Below, one piece after another: positions 57,507 through 64,000 of a stretch of DNA of 64,000 nucleotides (its first letter is position 1; each line of letters starts with the position of its first letter). The stretch covers positions 1,426,001 through 1,490,000 of the forward strand of contig NZ_CP135922.1 in NCBI RefSeq assembly GCF_032399705.1. The letters run 5' to 3'. Origin of the DNA: Paenibacillus sp. BIC5C1 (GTDB lineage Bacteria; Bacillota; Bacilli; Paenibacillales; Paenibacillaceae). The position numbers and the translations under genes are program-made. Below the pieces are notes generated by a model. It was not told the DNA's origin and did not search any database. It was given only the letters and a program-made list of their open reading frames with translations.

Positions 57507-58418
57507 TTACGCTTTGGGTTTAGGCGCAGCCTTCTTTCTTTTGGCAGGAGCGGGGGACTCTGTTTCTCCTCCAGCCACTGCTTGGACCGAAGTTTTCTTC
57601 GGAGCACGTTTCTTGGGTTTGGCTGTGGTGGTTCCGGGATCGGTTGGAATGGGCTTCACAGCTTCAATACTTGCTTGCAGTGCTGCCATGAGATCCATGA
57701 CATTCGCTTCCGGCTTGGCAGGGGCAATTTTGATTTCTTCACCCGCTACTTTGTGATTGATCAGATCCAGCAGTTTGGCGCGATAGTCGTCTGTATATTT
57801 ACCAGGTTCAAACGGAGTAGATAACTGATCGATCAGCAATTTGGCCATCGTCAATTCCTTCTCGTTTACGTTCAGAACCTCGGGCAGGTTGGGAACCTGA
57901 GAGACGGGACGAATCTCGTCCGGATAGAAAATGGTTTCCATGGAGAGGCAATCGTCCAGCACACGAATGGCGGCCAAACTACTTTTGGAGCGAATGGATA
58001 TCTTGGCGATGCCAATCTTTCCTGTATCCCGCATGGCTGTCATTAATAGCTGGTAGGCGTTTCCTCCCGCTTGATCGGGAGAGAGGTAATACGTTTTTTG
58101 AAAATAAATCGGATCGATCTCCGTTAAATCCACGAAATCCAGAATGGTAATGGTTTTGCTGCTGGAATCATTTAACGCTTCAAGCTCGTCCTTTTCGAAC
58201 AAGACGAATTTGCCTTTCTCATATTCATATCCTTTGGTGATCTCTTCCCATTGAACCTCAACTTCACAGGAAGGGCATTTACGTACATAAGCAAGTGGAC
58301 TGCCGCAGACTTTGTGAATGTAACGCATGGAGATGTCTTTGTCTTCGGTAGCCGAAAACATTTTGACAGGAACATGAACCAGACCAAAGCTAATGGCACC
58401 TTTCCAGACCGTATGCAT
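57507..58418 (-). CDS. ku: Ku DNA end-binding protein
   Basis: Bacterial Ku of 303 residues, forming a ring on double-strand break ends and recruiting LigD-type enzymes. It begins WKGAISFGLVHVPVKMF; the core contains YLSPDQAGGNAYQLLMTAM, SMETIFYPDEIRPV and YTDDYRAKLLDLI. The C-terminal 60 residues are Lys/Pro/Ala-rich (KPKKRAPKKTSVQA and similar), the DNA-binding tail seen in many Ku proteins. The start at 58418 follows AAAGGAG (minus strand). It is divergent from the 58614 gene and one gene away from the ligase and polymerase. Confidence 0.95.
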   Translation of the reverse strand: MHTVWKGAISFGLVHVPVKMFSATEDKDISMRYIHKVCGSPLAYVRKCPSCEVEVQWEEITKGYEYEKGKFVLFEKDELEALNDSSSKTITILDFVDLTEIDPIYFQKTYYLSPDQAGGNAYQLLMTAMRDTGKIGIAKISIRSKSSLAAIRVLDDCLSMETIFYPDEIRPVSQVPNLPEVLNVNEKELTMAKLLIDQLSTPFEPGKYTDDYRAKLLDLINHKVAGEEIKIAPAKPEANVMDLMAALQASIEAVKPIPTDPGTTTAKPKKRAPKKTSVQAVAGGETESPAPAKRKKAAPKPKA

Positions 58419-58447
58419 AAACGGCTCCTTTCCGAGAACATTTTAGG

Positions 58448-58524
58448 TATAGTATGGGCATTTCACGGGCGGGATAACCCTATTTTCCCGGATCGGTATG
58501 CTTCAGAAAGAGTGGGGGATGATA
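58448..58524. promoter_or_regulatory. possible divergent sporulation-type promoters
   Basis: On the minus strand, GTTAT and CATACTATA (58448-58456) separated by 17 bases approximate the sigma-G pattern upstream of ku. On the plus strand, GTATG (58496-58500), 17 bases, and GATGATA (58518-58524) approximate it upstream of the small acidic gene and sspH. Both are imperfect matches. Confidence 0.3.
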
Positions 58525-58613
58525 ACAGAAACATCCTTGAAGATTTTCGCTTATAGCGTTGTTTTGAAAGAGGATGATGTTAGTTATTAACTATCACGTC
58601 AGGAGGTACCCCA

Positions 58614-58910
58614 ATGAAGAACAAACGAGACGAAGCTGAAGCTCACGCCCATGCGTTCTCTCCGTATCCTCGTGCCGAGTCGGAAGGGTCTGAAGGTTTT
58701 CATACACCTGCAACAGCGGTTAACTGGGAGGCTATTACCTCAGAAGAGCTGCCGCTTGACAGGGAATCGTTCATGCTGGACATTGACCGGATGGTGAATG
58801 AGGGTCTGGGCGGTGGACAAGTTACAGAAGATAACGGATATATTGGTGAGAGTACAACAGATAGCATGGTGCGGGAATCGCATGATGATCCGGAAGGGGA
58901 GTATGAATAA
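58614..58910 (+). CDS. small acidic hypothetical protein upstream of sspH
   Basis: Protein of 98 residues, strongly acidic and hydrophilic, without membrane segment or cysteine. The N-terminus is His/Ala-rich (EAEAHAHAFSPYPRAES) and the centre, NWEAITSEELPLDRESFMLD, may form helix. AGGAGGT lies at 58599-58605. I recognise no family. Its stop is 2 bases before the sspH start, so the two are coupled and it may be a spore protein. Confidence 0.7.
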   Translation: MKNKRDEAEAHAHAFSPYPRAESEGSEGFHTPATAVNWEAITSEELPLDRESFMLDIDRMVNEGLGGGQVTEDNGYIGESTTDSMVRESHDDPEGEYE

Positions 58911-58912
58911 CA

Positions 58913-59092
58913 ATGATGGATGTGAAACGAGCAAAAGCCATTTATGATTCCAAAGATACGATTGCTGTTACATTGGAAGGAGATCCGGTCTGGATCGAAA
59001 ATGTGGATGAAGCCAATGGCATGGCAACGGTGCAGGTTGGCAGCAGACCGGGGAATACCCAGACGGTACGTGTAGACCGTTTGGAAGAGTAA
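58913..59092 (+). CDS. sspH: H-type small acid-soluble spore protein
   Basis: Protein of 59 residues. Translation of the region reads MDVKRAKAIYDSKDTIAVTL, then EGDPVWIENVDEANGMATVQ, ending in RVDRLEE. This matches the SspH family (MDVKRAKEI, then PVWIEHVDE in Bacillus), minor acid-soluble proteins of the spore core. Two adjacent ATGs (58913 and 58916) are possible starts. GGGGAG lies inside the preceding gene, so translation is coupled. It was too short to be conspicuous among other frames. A hairpin terminator follows at 59127. Confidence 0.85.
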   Translation: MMDVKRAKAIYDSKDTIAVTLEGDPVWIENVDEANGMATVQVGSRPGNTQTVRVDRLEE

Positions 59093-59126
59093 AAGAGAAC
59101 ATCTGGTATAGGATGTCTAGGGAAGG

Positions 59127-59155
59127 CCGGTGCCGTCAGGTGCCGGTTTATTTGT
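59127..59155 (+). terminator. terminator after sspH
   Basis: CCGGTGCC and GGTGCCGG (59127-59146) form an 8-bp stem with two GU pairs around a GTCA loop, followed by TTTATTTG. Confidence 0.6.
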
Positions 59156-59206
59156 CATTCGTGTGAATGGTGGCCTATCTTCCGTTCTGCTTCTGATCCT
59201 TCGATG

Positions 59207-59235
59207 TTGCGGGGTGAGAATGGGACCGATATAAT
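59207..59235 (+). promoter_or_regulatory. putative promoter of the tsa operon
   Basis: TTGCGG (59207-59212), a 17-base spacer and a perfect TATAAT (59230-59235), about 50 bases before the tsaE start. Confidence 0.6.
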
Positions 59236-59285
59236 AAGGTTCAAAGTGAACTCAGGCGGCTTGACCGCCAAAGGTGGGGCGTATA

Positions 59286-59768
59286 TTGAATCAGACGCAT
59301 GAGCAGTGGGTGTATCACTCCCATGGCATTGCAGATACAGAAGTACTCGCGTCCGCACTCGCTGAACAGGCAATCGCCGGCATGGTGATTGCACTAGACG
59401 GTGATTTGGGCGCGGGCAAAACGGCATTTTCGCAAAAGTTTGCCTGGCATTTGGGTGTACGTGAAGTGGTTAATAGCCCCACGTTTACATTAATTAAGGA
59501 ATACGAAGGGCGTCTGCCCTTGTATCACATGGATGTGTACCGCATATCGCTGGAAGAAGCGGACGAGCTTGGACTGGATGAGTATTTCTATGGTACCGGA
59601 ATCAGTCTGGTGGAATGGTCCAGCATCATTCCGGAATTGCTGCCGCAGGAACACCTGCATGTGCAGATCGAGACGACGGGTCCAGAGGATCGAACGATTA
59701 CGCTGGATGGGTATGGCGAGACTTATGCTGCCATGTGCCGACAGTTCAGACAGAATGGAGTCAAATGA
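59286..59768 (+). CDS. tsaE: tRNA t6A biosynthesis ATPase TsaE
   Basis: P-loop ATPase of 160 residues needed for the threonylcarbamoyladenosine modification of tRNAs reading ANN codons. Walker A is ALDGDLGAGKTAFSQKFA; then VNSPTFTLIKEYEG and LYHMDVYRI, the usual TsaE signatures. The TTG at 59286 is chosen with AAAGGTGG 8 bases upstream; GTG 59274 is in frame but overlaps that site. It overlaps tsaB at ATGA. First gene of tsaE-tsaB-rimI-tsaD. Confidence 0.93.
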   Translation: MNQTHEQWVYHSHGIADTEVLASALAEQAIAGMVIALDGDLGAGKTAFSQKFAWHLGVREVVNSPTFTLIKEYEGRLPLYHMDVYRISLEEADELGLDEYFYGTGISLVEWSSIIPELLPQEHLHVQIETTGPEDRTITLDGYGETYAAMCRQFRQNGVK

Positions 59769-60619
59769 TGATGGAAGATTTACAAAAACAGCCGCGCCAG
59801 CGGTTTTTGGCGTTGGATACATCGACTGCGGTGATGGCAGCCTCAGTTATGGAAGGCCACGCTCTTCTGGAAGAACGTAATGAACGTGCAGAACGCAACC
59901 ATTCGGTACATGTCGTGCCTGTAATGGAGCAGCTGCTGGAAGCTAGCAGCACGCAGCCGGGACAGCTGGACGGTGTTGCCGTCGGCATTGGCCCTGGCTC
60001 GTACACGGGCATCCGCATTGCGGTGACCGCGGCAAAAACGTTAGCCTGGGCGTGGGACATCCCGGTTGTCGGGGTGTCCAGCCTTCAGGCCCTGGCCTGG
60101 GGCGGCTGGCACAGCGGCCTCGCCGCCAAGGCTGAGGCTGCGGCAGAGGATGCCGCAGCGGGGGCTGGCGGAACGCCATCCGCGGACCAGGGCGGCACAG
60201 GTGCCGCCCCTGTCCACTGGATCGTTCCGCTTGTGGATGCACGGCGCGGTCAAGCCTATACCGCGCTGTTTGCCTCCGCCGGGAGCGCTGCGCCCCGGCG
60301 GCTGGCGCCAGATGCCATCCGTCTGGTGGACGGCTGGCTGGAAGCCCTCGCCGCCCGCATGGCGGAAGCGGCGCCGGAAGAGCGGCCCGCTGCCGTCTGG
60401 ATTGTCGGCGAGACGGGCCCGCATGCGGCAGCTGCGGCTGAGCTTCGCTGCCCTGCAGGAACGGCGCTCCAGCTCGTATCCTATGAGCTGGAGGGCCGTT
60501 GGGTTGGGCGCTTAGGCGCCGAGGCGCTGCTTGCAGGTCAGCGAGATGACGTGCATGCGCTCGTGCCCAACTACACCCAGCTGGCTGAAGCGGAAGCCAA
60601 CCTGCTGCGCAAAGGCTAA
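59765..60619 (+). CDS. tsaB: tRNA t6A biosynthesis protein TsaB
   Basis: ASKHA-fold partner of TsaD, 284 residues. FLALDTSTAVMAASVMEGHA and GPGSYTGIRIAVTAAKTLAW are standard motifs. From about residue 112 the sequence becomes Ala/Gly/Pro-rich (AEAAAEDAAAGAGGTPSADQ) and the DNA is much richer in GC than its neighbours, up to about 60,550. This part is longer than the homologous loop in typical TsaB proteins of about 220-235 residues. Starts at ATG 59765 inside the tsaE stop. The C-terminus ends normally (VPNYTQLAEAEANLL). Confidence 0.92.
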   Translation: MMMEDLQKQPRQRFLALDTSTAVMAASVMEGHALLEERNERAERNHSVHVVPVMEQLLEASSTQPGQLDGVAVGIGPGSYTGIRIAVTAAKTLAWAWDIPVVGVSSLQALAWGGWHSGLAAKAEAAAEDAAAGAGGTPSADQGGTGAAPVHWIVPLVDARRGQAYTALFASAGSAAPRRLAPDAIRLVDGWLEALAARMAEAAPEERPAAVWIVGETGPHAAAAAELRCPAGTALQLVSYELEGRWVGRLGAEALLAGQRDDVHALVPNYTQLAEAEANLLRKG

Positions 60620-60626
60620 AAGAGGT

Positions 60627-60832
60627 TGTTCAAAAAGCCGCTTTTGTTACGAAGAATGCCCAGCGGCATCATCAGCATCGAATATGGAATTCAGCCGAAA
60701 TAAGTGGATGCTTGCGAACAATGTTTCCTTCGGAAACATTGTAGTTGCTCACGTAGTTTTCCCTACGTTTCCACTACTCCATTTCTAGCTTCATCCCATC
60801 TTCTCGGTACTGAGAACCGGTCTTTTTGAACA
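60627..60832. repeat. MITE-like inverted-repeat element inside the tsa operon
   Basis: A 206-bp segment bounded by perfect 11-bp terminal inverted repeats, TGTTCAAAAAG (60627-60637) and CTTTTTGAACA (60822-60832). It holds several internal hairpins, notably ACAATGTTTCC/GGAAACATTGT (60719-60743), GATGCC/GGCATC near 60655, and ACGTAG/CTACGT near 60755. There is no transposase or supported gene inside. I recall closely similar sequences scattered in Paenibacillus genomes, so a dispersed repeat is likely. It separates tsaB from rimI. Confidence 0.7.
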
Positions 60833-60857
60833 CGCACTAAAAGGGGAGGGGAAGCAG

Positions 60858-61379
60858 ATGGACAACGTGGAGAATGACGAGCAGGAAGCAGCGCTTCAGT
60901 TCAGGTTCATGACGCTGGATGATATTCCCGATGTAATGATTATTGAACATGAAGCCTTTACCCTGCCCTGGACGGAAGAAGCGTTTCAAAATGAATTGAC
61001 ACACAATCATTTTGCTAAATATATGGTTATGGAATTGGAAGGTACAGCAATCGGCTATGCCGGTATGTGGACAATCATGGATGAAGCCCACATTACCAAT
61101 ATTGCAGTCCGGGAAGCTTATCGTGGACGCAAGCTCGGTGAGAAGCTGCTGGAAGAACTGATGAGAACTGCGGCCTATCTCGGGATGGAGCGAATGACGC
61201 TGGAAGTCAGGGTTTCGAATCGAATTGCCCAGAGCTTGTATCAGAAAAAAGGGTTTGAATCGGCTGGTCTTCGCAAAGGGTATTACTCCGACAATGGGGA
61301 AGATGCGATGATTATGTGGGCGAATTTGCCGCCTGCGAGCCGGAGCGGCGAAGAGGAAGGAAGCGTAACGGATTCATGA
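60858..61379 (+). CDS. rimI: ribosomal-protein-alanine N-acetyltransferase RimI
   Basis: GNAT acetyltransferase of 173 residues, acetylating the N-terminal Ala of S18 in well-studied bacteria. The acetyl-CoA motif is [20 protein letters not shown] (R/Q-x-x-G-x-G/A version), followed by [20 protein letters not shown] and [28 protein letters not shown] lies upstream at about 60841. It is in the standard order between tsaB and tsaD and overlaps the tsaD start by 4 bases. The last dozen residues are less conserved. Confidence 0.9.
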   Translation: MDNVENDEQEAALQFRFMTLDDIPDVMIIEHEAFTLPWTEEAFQNELTHNHFAKYMVMELEGTAIGYAGMWTIMDEAHITNIAVREAYRGRKLGEKLLEELMRTAAYLGMERMTLEVRVSNRIAQSLYQKKGFESAGLRKGYYSDNGEDAMIMWANLPPASRSGEEEGSVTDS

Positions 61380-62431
61380 AGGATTTCAATGAAAAGGTAA
61401 GTTCAGCACCATCTTATATATTGGCCGTGGAGACAAGCTGTGATGAAACATCCGTAGCAGTAGTTAAGGATGGACGGGAAGTGCTGTCCAATCTGATCTC
61501 CAGTCAGATCGAAACGCATAAGGCATTTGGCGGGGTTGTGCCTGAAGTAGCATCGCGTAAACACGTGGAAGTCATTACATTGATGCTGGAGCAGGCTATT
61601 GAGCAATCAGGTATCCGTCCGCGTGATCTGAGTGCAATCGCCGTGACACAAGGGCCTGGACTGGTTGGTGCATTGTTGGTCGGCATCGTCGCGGCGAAAA
61701 CCATGGCCATGGCACTTGGCAAACCGCTCATTGGCACACATCATATCGCGGGGCATATCTATGCCAACAGACTTACCCATGAGCTGCAATATCCAGCAAT
61801 GGCACTGGTGGTTTCGGGTGGTCATACCGAGCTTGTGCATATGGAATCCGAAGGCAAGTTCAAACTGATCGGACGTACGCGTGACGATGCTGTAGGCGAG
61901 GCTTATGACAAAGTGGCGCGTGCACTTGGTTGTCCCTATCCGGGAGGACCGCATGTGGACCGGATGGCTGCTGAAGCAGTGCAGGCGGTACCTTTGCCAC
62001 GCGTTTGGCTGGAAGCCGATTCCTATGATTTCAGCCTTAGCGGTCTGAAGTCTGCTGTACTGAATGTTTTAAATCAAGCCAAAATGCGCGGAGAAACGCT
62101 TGAACCATCTGCTGTGGCACGGGGTTTCCAAGAAGCTGTCGTTGAAGTGCTGGTAGAAAAAGCAGTAAGGGCTGTCCGCGAGTACGGCTCACGTCAATTG
62201 TTGTTATGCGGTGGCGTTGCGGCAAACAGGGGATTGCGTTCAGCTTTGCAGGAGCGTTGTGCGAAAGAAGGGCTCGAATTGCTGATTCCGCCGATGGAGT
62301 ATTGCACCGACAATGCAGCGATGATTGGAGCTGCGGCGTATTTGAAGTGGCAGCGGGGAGAAATCTCGGAATTCGATGCCAAAGCTGATCCTGGACTTTC
62401 ACTTGAGGCATGGTCTGTTCAATCGGTATAG
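61376..62431 (+). CDS. tsaD: tRNA t6A transferase TsaD
   Basis: Metal-dependent N6-threonylcarbamoyltransferase of 351 residues. The conserved segments are [49 protein letters not shown], the metal His pair in [35 protein letters not shown], and [20 protein letters not shown] precedes the ATG. It overlaps the rimI stop codon, so expression is coupled. It completes the operon; downstream lies the leuA promoter. Confidence 0.95.
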   Translation: MKDFNEKVSSAPSYILAVETSCDETSVAVVKDGREVLSNLISSQIETHKAFGGVVPEVASRKHVEVITLMLEQAIEQSGIRPRDLSAIAVTQGPGLVGALLVGIVAAKTMAMALGKPLIGTHHIAGHIYANRLTHELQYPAMALVVSGGHTELVHMESEGKFKLIGRTRDDAVGEAYDKVARALGCPYPGGPHVDRMAAEAVQAVPLPRVWLEADSYDFSLSGLKSAVLNVLNQAKMRGETLEPSAVARGFQEAVVEVLVEKAVRAVREYGSRQLLLCGGVAANRGLRSALQERCAKEGLELLIPPMEYCTDNAAMIGAAAYLKWQRGEISEFDAKADPGLSLEAWSVQSV

Positions 62432-62453
62432 AATGATTCATGGATTTGCAGGC

Positions 62454-62482
62454 TTGACAGCCTCAAGGGAAGACTGTATATT
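62454..62482 (+). promoter_or_regulatory. putative leuA leader promoter
   Basis: TTGACA (62454-62459), 17 bases, and TATATT (62477-62482). If used, transcription begins near 62490 and the leader to leuA is about 1.2 kb. Confidence 0.65.
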
Positions 62483-62511
62483 AATTACAAATTAAAACAG
62501 GAATACAATAT

Positions 62512-62690
62512 GTTCAACTAAACATTTACACGATAGCGGAGAGGACAGAAGTAACCTGAAGAAGCGAAGCGTTCGCCTTTATCACCGGATTTTCCCTTTT
62601 AGAGAAGGGAACCAAAGAAATCTGGGGATAACAGCGATCGGAAGGTTGTTCTGTCATCGGAGTGGCAGTGTAAATATTCATTTGTTGAAC
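62512..62690. repeat. hairpin-forming inverted-repeat element in the leuA leader
   Basis: Ends with GTTCAACTAAACATTTACAC (62512-62531) and the complementary GTGTAAATATTCATTTGTTGAAC (62668-62690), an imperfect inverted repeat. Further inside, GACAGAA-GTAACCT (62544-62557) pairs with AGGTTGT-TCTGTC (62643-62655), then CCGGATTT with AAATCTGG and TTCCCTT with AAGGGAA. The whole 179 bases can fold into a long nested hairpin. No gene is inside. I recall similar sequences in other Paenibacillus genomes, so it is probably a dispersed MITE-like or structured RNA element. Confidence 0.65.
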
Positions 62691-62710
62691 TTATATAGAT
62701 TCCTGAACTG

Positions 62711-63096
62711 AAAACGCAATGAACAGGAACAGTAGGGTATTTCCCGGTCTTAGAGAGCTGCGGGGTGGTGCAACGCAGTCGAAGGAAACCTGAAACTCAC
62801 CTGGAAGCGGAACGATGGAACACGGTAACTCCCTGGGAGAAGCCGAAAGGCCGATGATGGCCCAAAGTACATGGTTACGGGTTGCCTCCGTGAATGGGCC
62901 GTTGTTGATGGAATCCGGATAACATATCGGTAGAAGATCAACAATAACTGAGGGGGCTTTTGTCACTTTGGGCAATGATAAGGTATGGACGCATACAGGA
63001 TCAGCTCGAGGAAATGAAAGTCAACAAGAGTGGTACCGCGAAGGTGAACAGCCTGTCGTCTCTTGCATTATTGCAGGAGATGGCAGGCTTTTTTGA
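62711..63096 (+). ncRNA. T-box leader 1 (leucine specifier)
   Basis: Stem I starts around 62716; the conserved AGAGAGCTGCGGGGTGGTG with AACGCAG is at 62752-62777. The specifier is CTC at 62796-62798 in GAAACTCACCTGG. The T-box sequence AAGAGTGGTACCGCG is at 63026-63040. The terminator stem AGCCTGTC...GGCAGGCT with TTTTTT ends at about 63094. The CTC specifier reads tRNA-Leu, matching leuA downstream. Uncharged tRNA-Leu would stabilise the antiterminator and allow readthrough. Confidence 0.9.
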
Positions 63097-63140
63097 TTCT
63101 CAAAATGGTGATGAAATTCATGGTCACATATCATAAATGT

Positions 63141-63495
63141 AATGAACGGGAGCAGTAAAACGATAAAGTGCACAGAGAGCTGCGGGGTGGTGCGACGCAG
63201 TGGCTGGAATCGTTCGAATCTCGCCCGGGAACGGAGCTGTGGAAACAGATGAGACTATGTCTCATCCCTTGTCCTATAACCAACAGGGCATTGTGGTACA
63301 CAGCAACGGCTAACCTCCGTTATAGGGTGTTTCTCCGGCGGGATCGATTGTTATTGTTGCGTACGCAGCTGCAATGGATCTTGGCTGGAGACGACGAGGT
63401 GGATGGTGCCTGGCGCAAGCCTGGACCATCAAGCAAGAGTGGTACCGCGGAGGGATAATAACCCGCCGTCTCTTAGATGAGATGGCGGGTTATTT
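63141..63495 (+). ncRNA. T-box leader 2 (leucine specifier)
   Basis: A second complete T-box in tandem. AGAGAGCTGCGGGGTGGTG with GACGCAG lies at 63174-63199, specifier CTC at 63220-63222 (in GAATCTCGCCCGG), T-box sequence AAGAGTGGTACCGCG at 63435-63449, and terminator AACCCGCC...GGCGGGTT at 63460-63490. The tail TTATTTGTGTTTG is a weaker T-run than in the first copy. Confidence 0.9.
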
Positions 63496-63693
63496 GTGTT
63501 TGCTGCCGGCAGCAGGGTGGGCGATGGGAATCGATAATCATGGTTAAGAAAAAGAAATAAGTCCAAAGTGCAAGTCGACGTGCACTTCGGCATGGAATGC
63601 AAAATGAATAAACATAGAAAACGGGAAGTGAACGCCGCGTTCCAATTCCCAAAATAACCAATATACATCCAAATTTGATGGAGGTTGATGAAT
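63496..63693 (+). other. spacer between T-box 2 and leuA
   Basis: About 200 bases without a gene. AAGTGCA (63575-63581) and TGCACTT (63590-63596) form an inverted repeat without a T-run. A five-codon ATG frame rich in Lys (near 63540) has no ribosome binding site and is not considered a gene. GGAGG at 63680-63684 serves leuA. Confidence 0.5.
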
Positions 63694-64000
63694 ATGACAA
63701 CGAACAATAATAAACGCATGATTGAGATTTTTGATACAACACTGCGCGATGGAGAACAAGCACCGGGAGCGAGTCTGCAGCCTGAACAAAAAATTGAACT
63801 GGCACATCAGTTGGCTTCTCTGGGCATTGACGTCATCGAGCCTGGATTCCCGATCTCAAGTCCAGGTGAGTTCGCGGCGGTTCAGGCGATTTCCAGACAA
63901 CTGCAAAACGTGGAGATTTGCGGATTCGCGCGTGCGGTCAAAGGGGATATTGATGCAGCCGTTCGAGCAACGGCTGACGCAGCACGCCGTCGTATTCATC
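63694..64000 (+). CDS. leuA: 2-isopropylmalate synthase, 5' part (cut by window end)
   Basis: First 102 codons of the first committed enzyme of leucine synthesis, joining acetyl-CoA and 2-ketoisovalerate. The segment [20 protein letters not shown] is the DRE-TIM metallolyase active-site signature, followed by [20 protein letters not shown] and [21 protein letters not shown] is 9 bases before the ATG at 63694. Expression is controlled by the two upstream leucine T-boxes. The rest lies outside the window. Confidence 0.94.
   Translation, partial: MTTNNNKRMIEIFDTTLRDGEQAPGASLQPEQKIELAHQLASLGIDVIEPGFPISSPGEFAAVQAISRQLQNVEICGFARAVKGDIDAAVRATADAARRRIH

Noticed and set aside
60531..60788. 85-codon plus-strand frame running into the MITE-like element
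   Set aside because: It starts inside tsaB out of frame and has no start signal or resemblance to a transposase.
63575..63596. AAGTGCA/TGCACTT inverted repeat as a third terminator before leuA
   Set aside because: No T-run follows and the stem is short; more likely a minor hairpin.

Overview
The window reads as a chromosomal segment of a spore-forming Bacillota, most probably Paenibacillus. Evidence for this is inference from gene content: an SspH-type small acid-soluble spore protein, a SleB-like cell-wall hydrolase, an orphan GerAB-type germination permease, Ku with stand-alone LigD-like polymerase and ligase genes, strong AGGAGG ribosome binding sites with frequent TTG/GTG starts, T-box leaders, and an EAR-like RNA inside an exopolysaccharide operon. 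No tRNA, rRNA, CRISPR array, prophage or transposase gene was seen.

Layout. (1) 1-13.5 kb is housekeeping and accessory: dGTPase (dgt), a flavin monooxygenase, a chemotaxis receptor, an RNA methyltransferase-like protein, a D-2-hydroxyacid dehydrogenase, ThpR, a SleB-like hydrolase, a UgtP-like glycosyltransferase, and a TetR regulator followed by a YhgE/Pip membrane protein. The last two share a 23-bp dyad in their upstream regions. (2) 13.5-20.3 kb holds the large glutamate synthase subunit behind a long leader, a 51-residue small gene, an XRE repressor and a gene whose promoter carries an XRE-type palindrome between -35 and -10. (3) 20.4-40.9 kb is an AT-richer capsule/exopolysaccharide locus, all on the plus strand. 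It runs: tyrosine phosphatase, Wzz-like protein, BY-kinase, EAR RNA, galU, initiating sugar transferase, nucleotide-sugar genes (UDP-xylose-type decarboxylase, fcl, gmd, manC, ugd), flippase, polymerase, five further glycosyl- or acyltransferases, an LCP ligase, a second acyltransferase and VanZ. Together these could make GDP-mannose, GDP-fucose, UDP-glucuronate and probably UDP-xylose, and build a Wzx/Wzy polymer attached by the LCP protein. (4) 40.9-52.9 kb holds membrane and transport genes: a small Cys-rich protein under the same XRE-type palindrome, an ABC-2 exporter, an AI-2E family protein, a YtrA-type GntR regulator with a DUF1648/DUF5808 protein, a composite secreted alpha/beta hydrolase, a CNNM/CorC-type protein, cardiolipin synthase and a YitT protein. 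(5) 53.0-59.1 kb, mostly on the minus strand, is a DNA-repair and spore group: LigD-like polymerase, ATP-dependent DNA ligase, GerAB-like permease, catechol dioxygenase CatE and Ku, then on the plus strand a small acidic protein and SspH. (6) 59.2-62.4 kb is the t6A operon tsaE-tsaB-rimI-tsaD, interrupted by a 206-bp inverted-repeat element. (7) 62.4-64 kb is a leader of about 1.2 kb for leuA: promoter, a hairpin-forming repeat, two tandem leucine T-boxes, then the 5' part of leuA, cut by the window end.

Most interesting points: the shared XRE-type operators at two loci about 22 kb apart, the tandem Leu T-boxes separated from their promoter by a repeat element, the repeat inside the t6A operon, the EAR element, and several oddities in capsule proteins (ManC without the usual cupin histidines, a BY-kinase with almost no tyrosine tail, an arabinokinase-N-terminus-like transferase). 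I found no clear wholly new multi-gene system.
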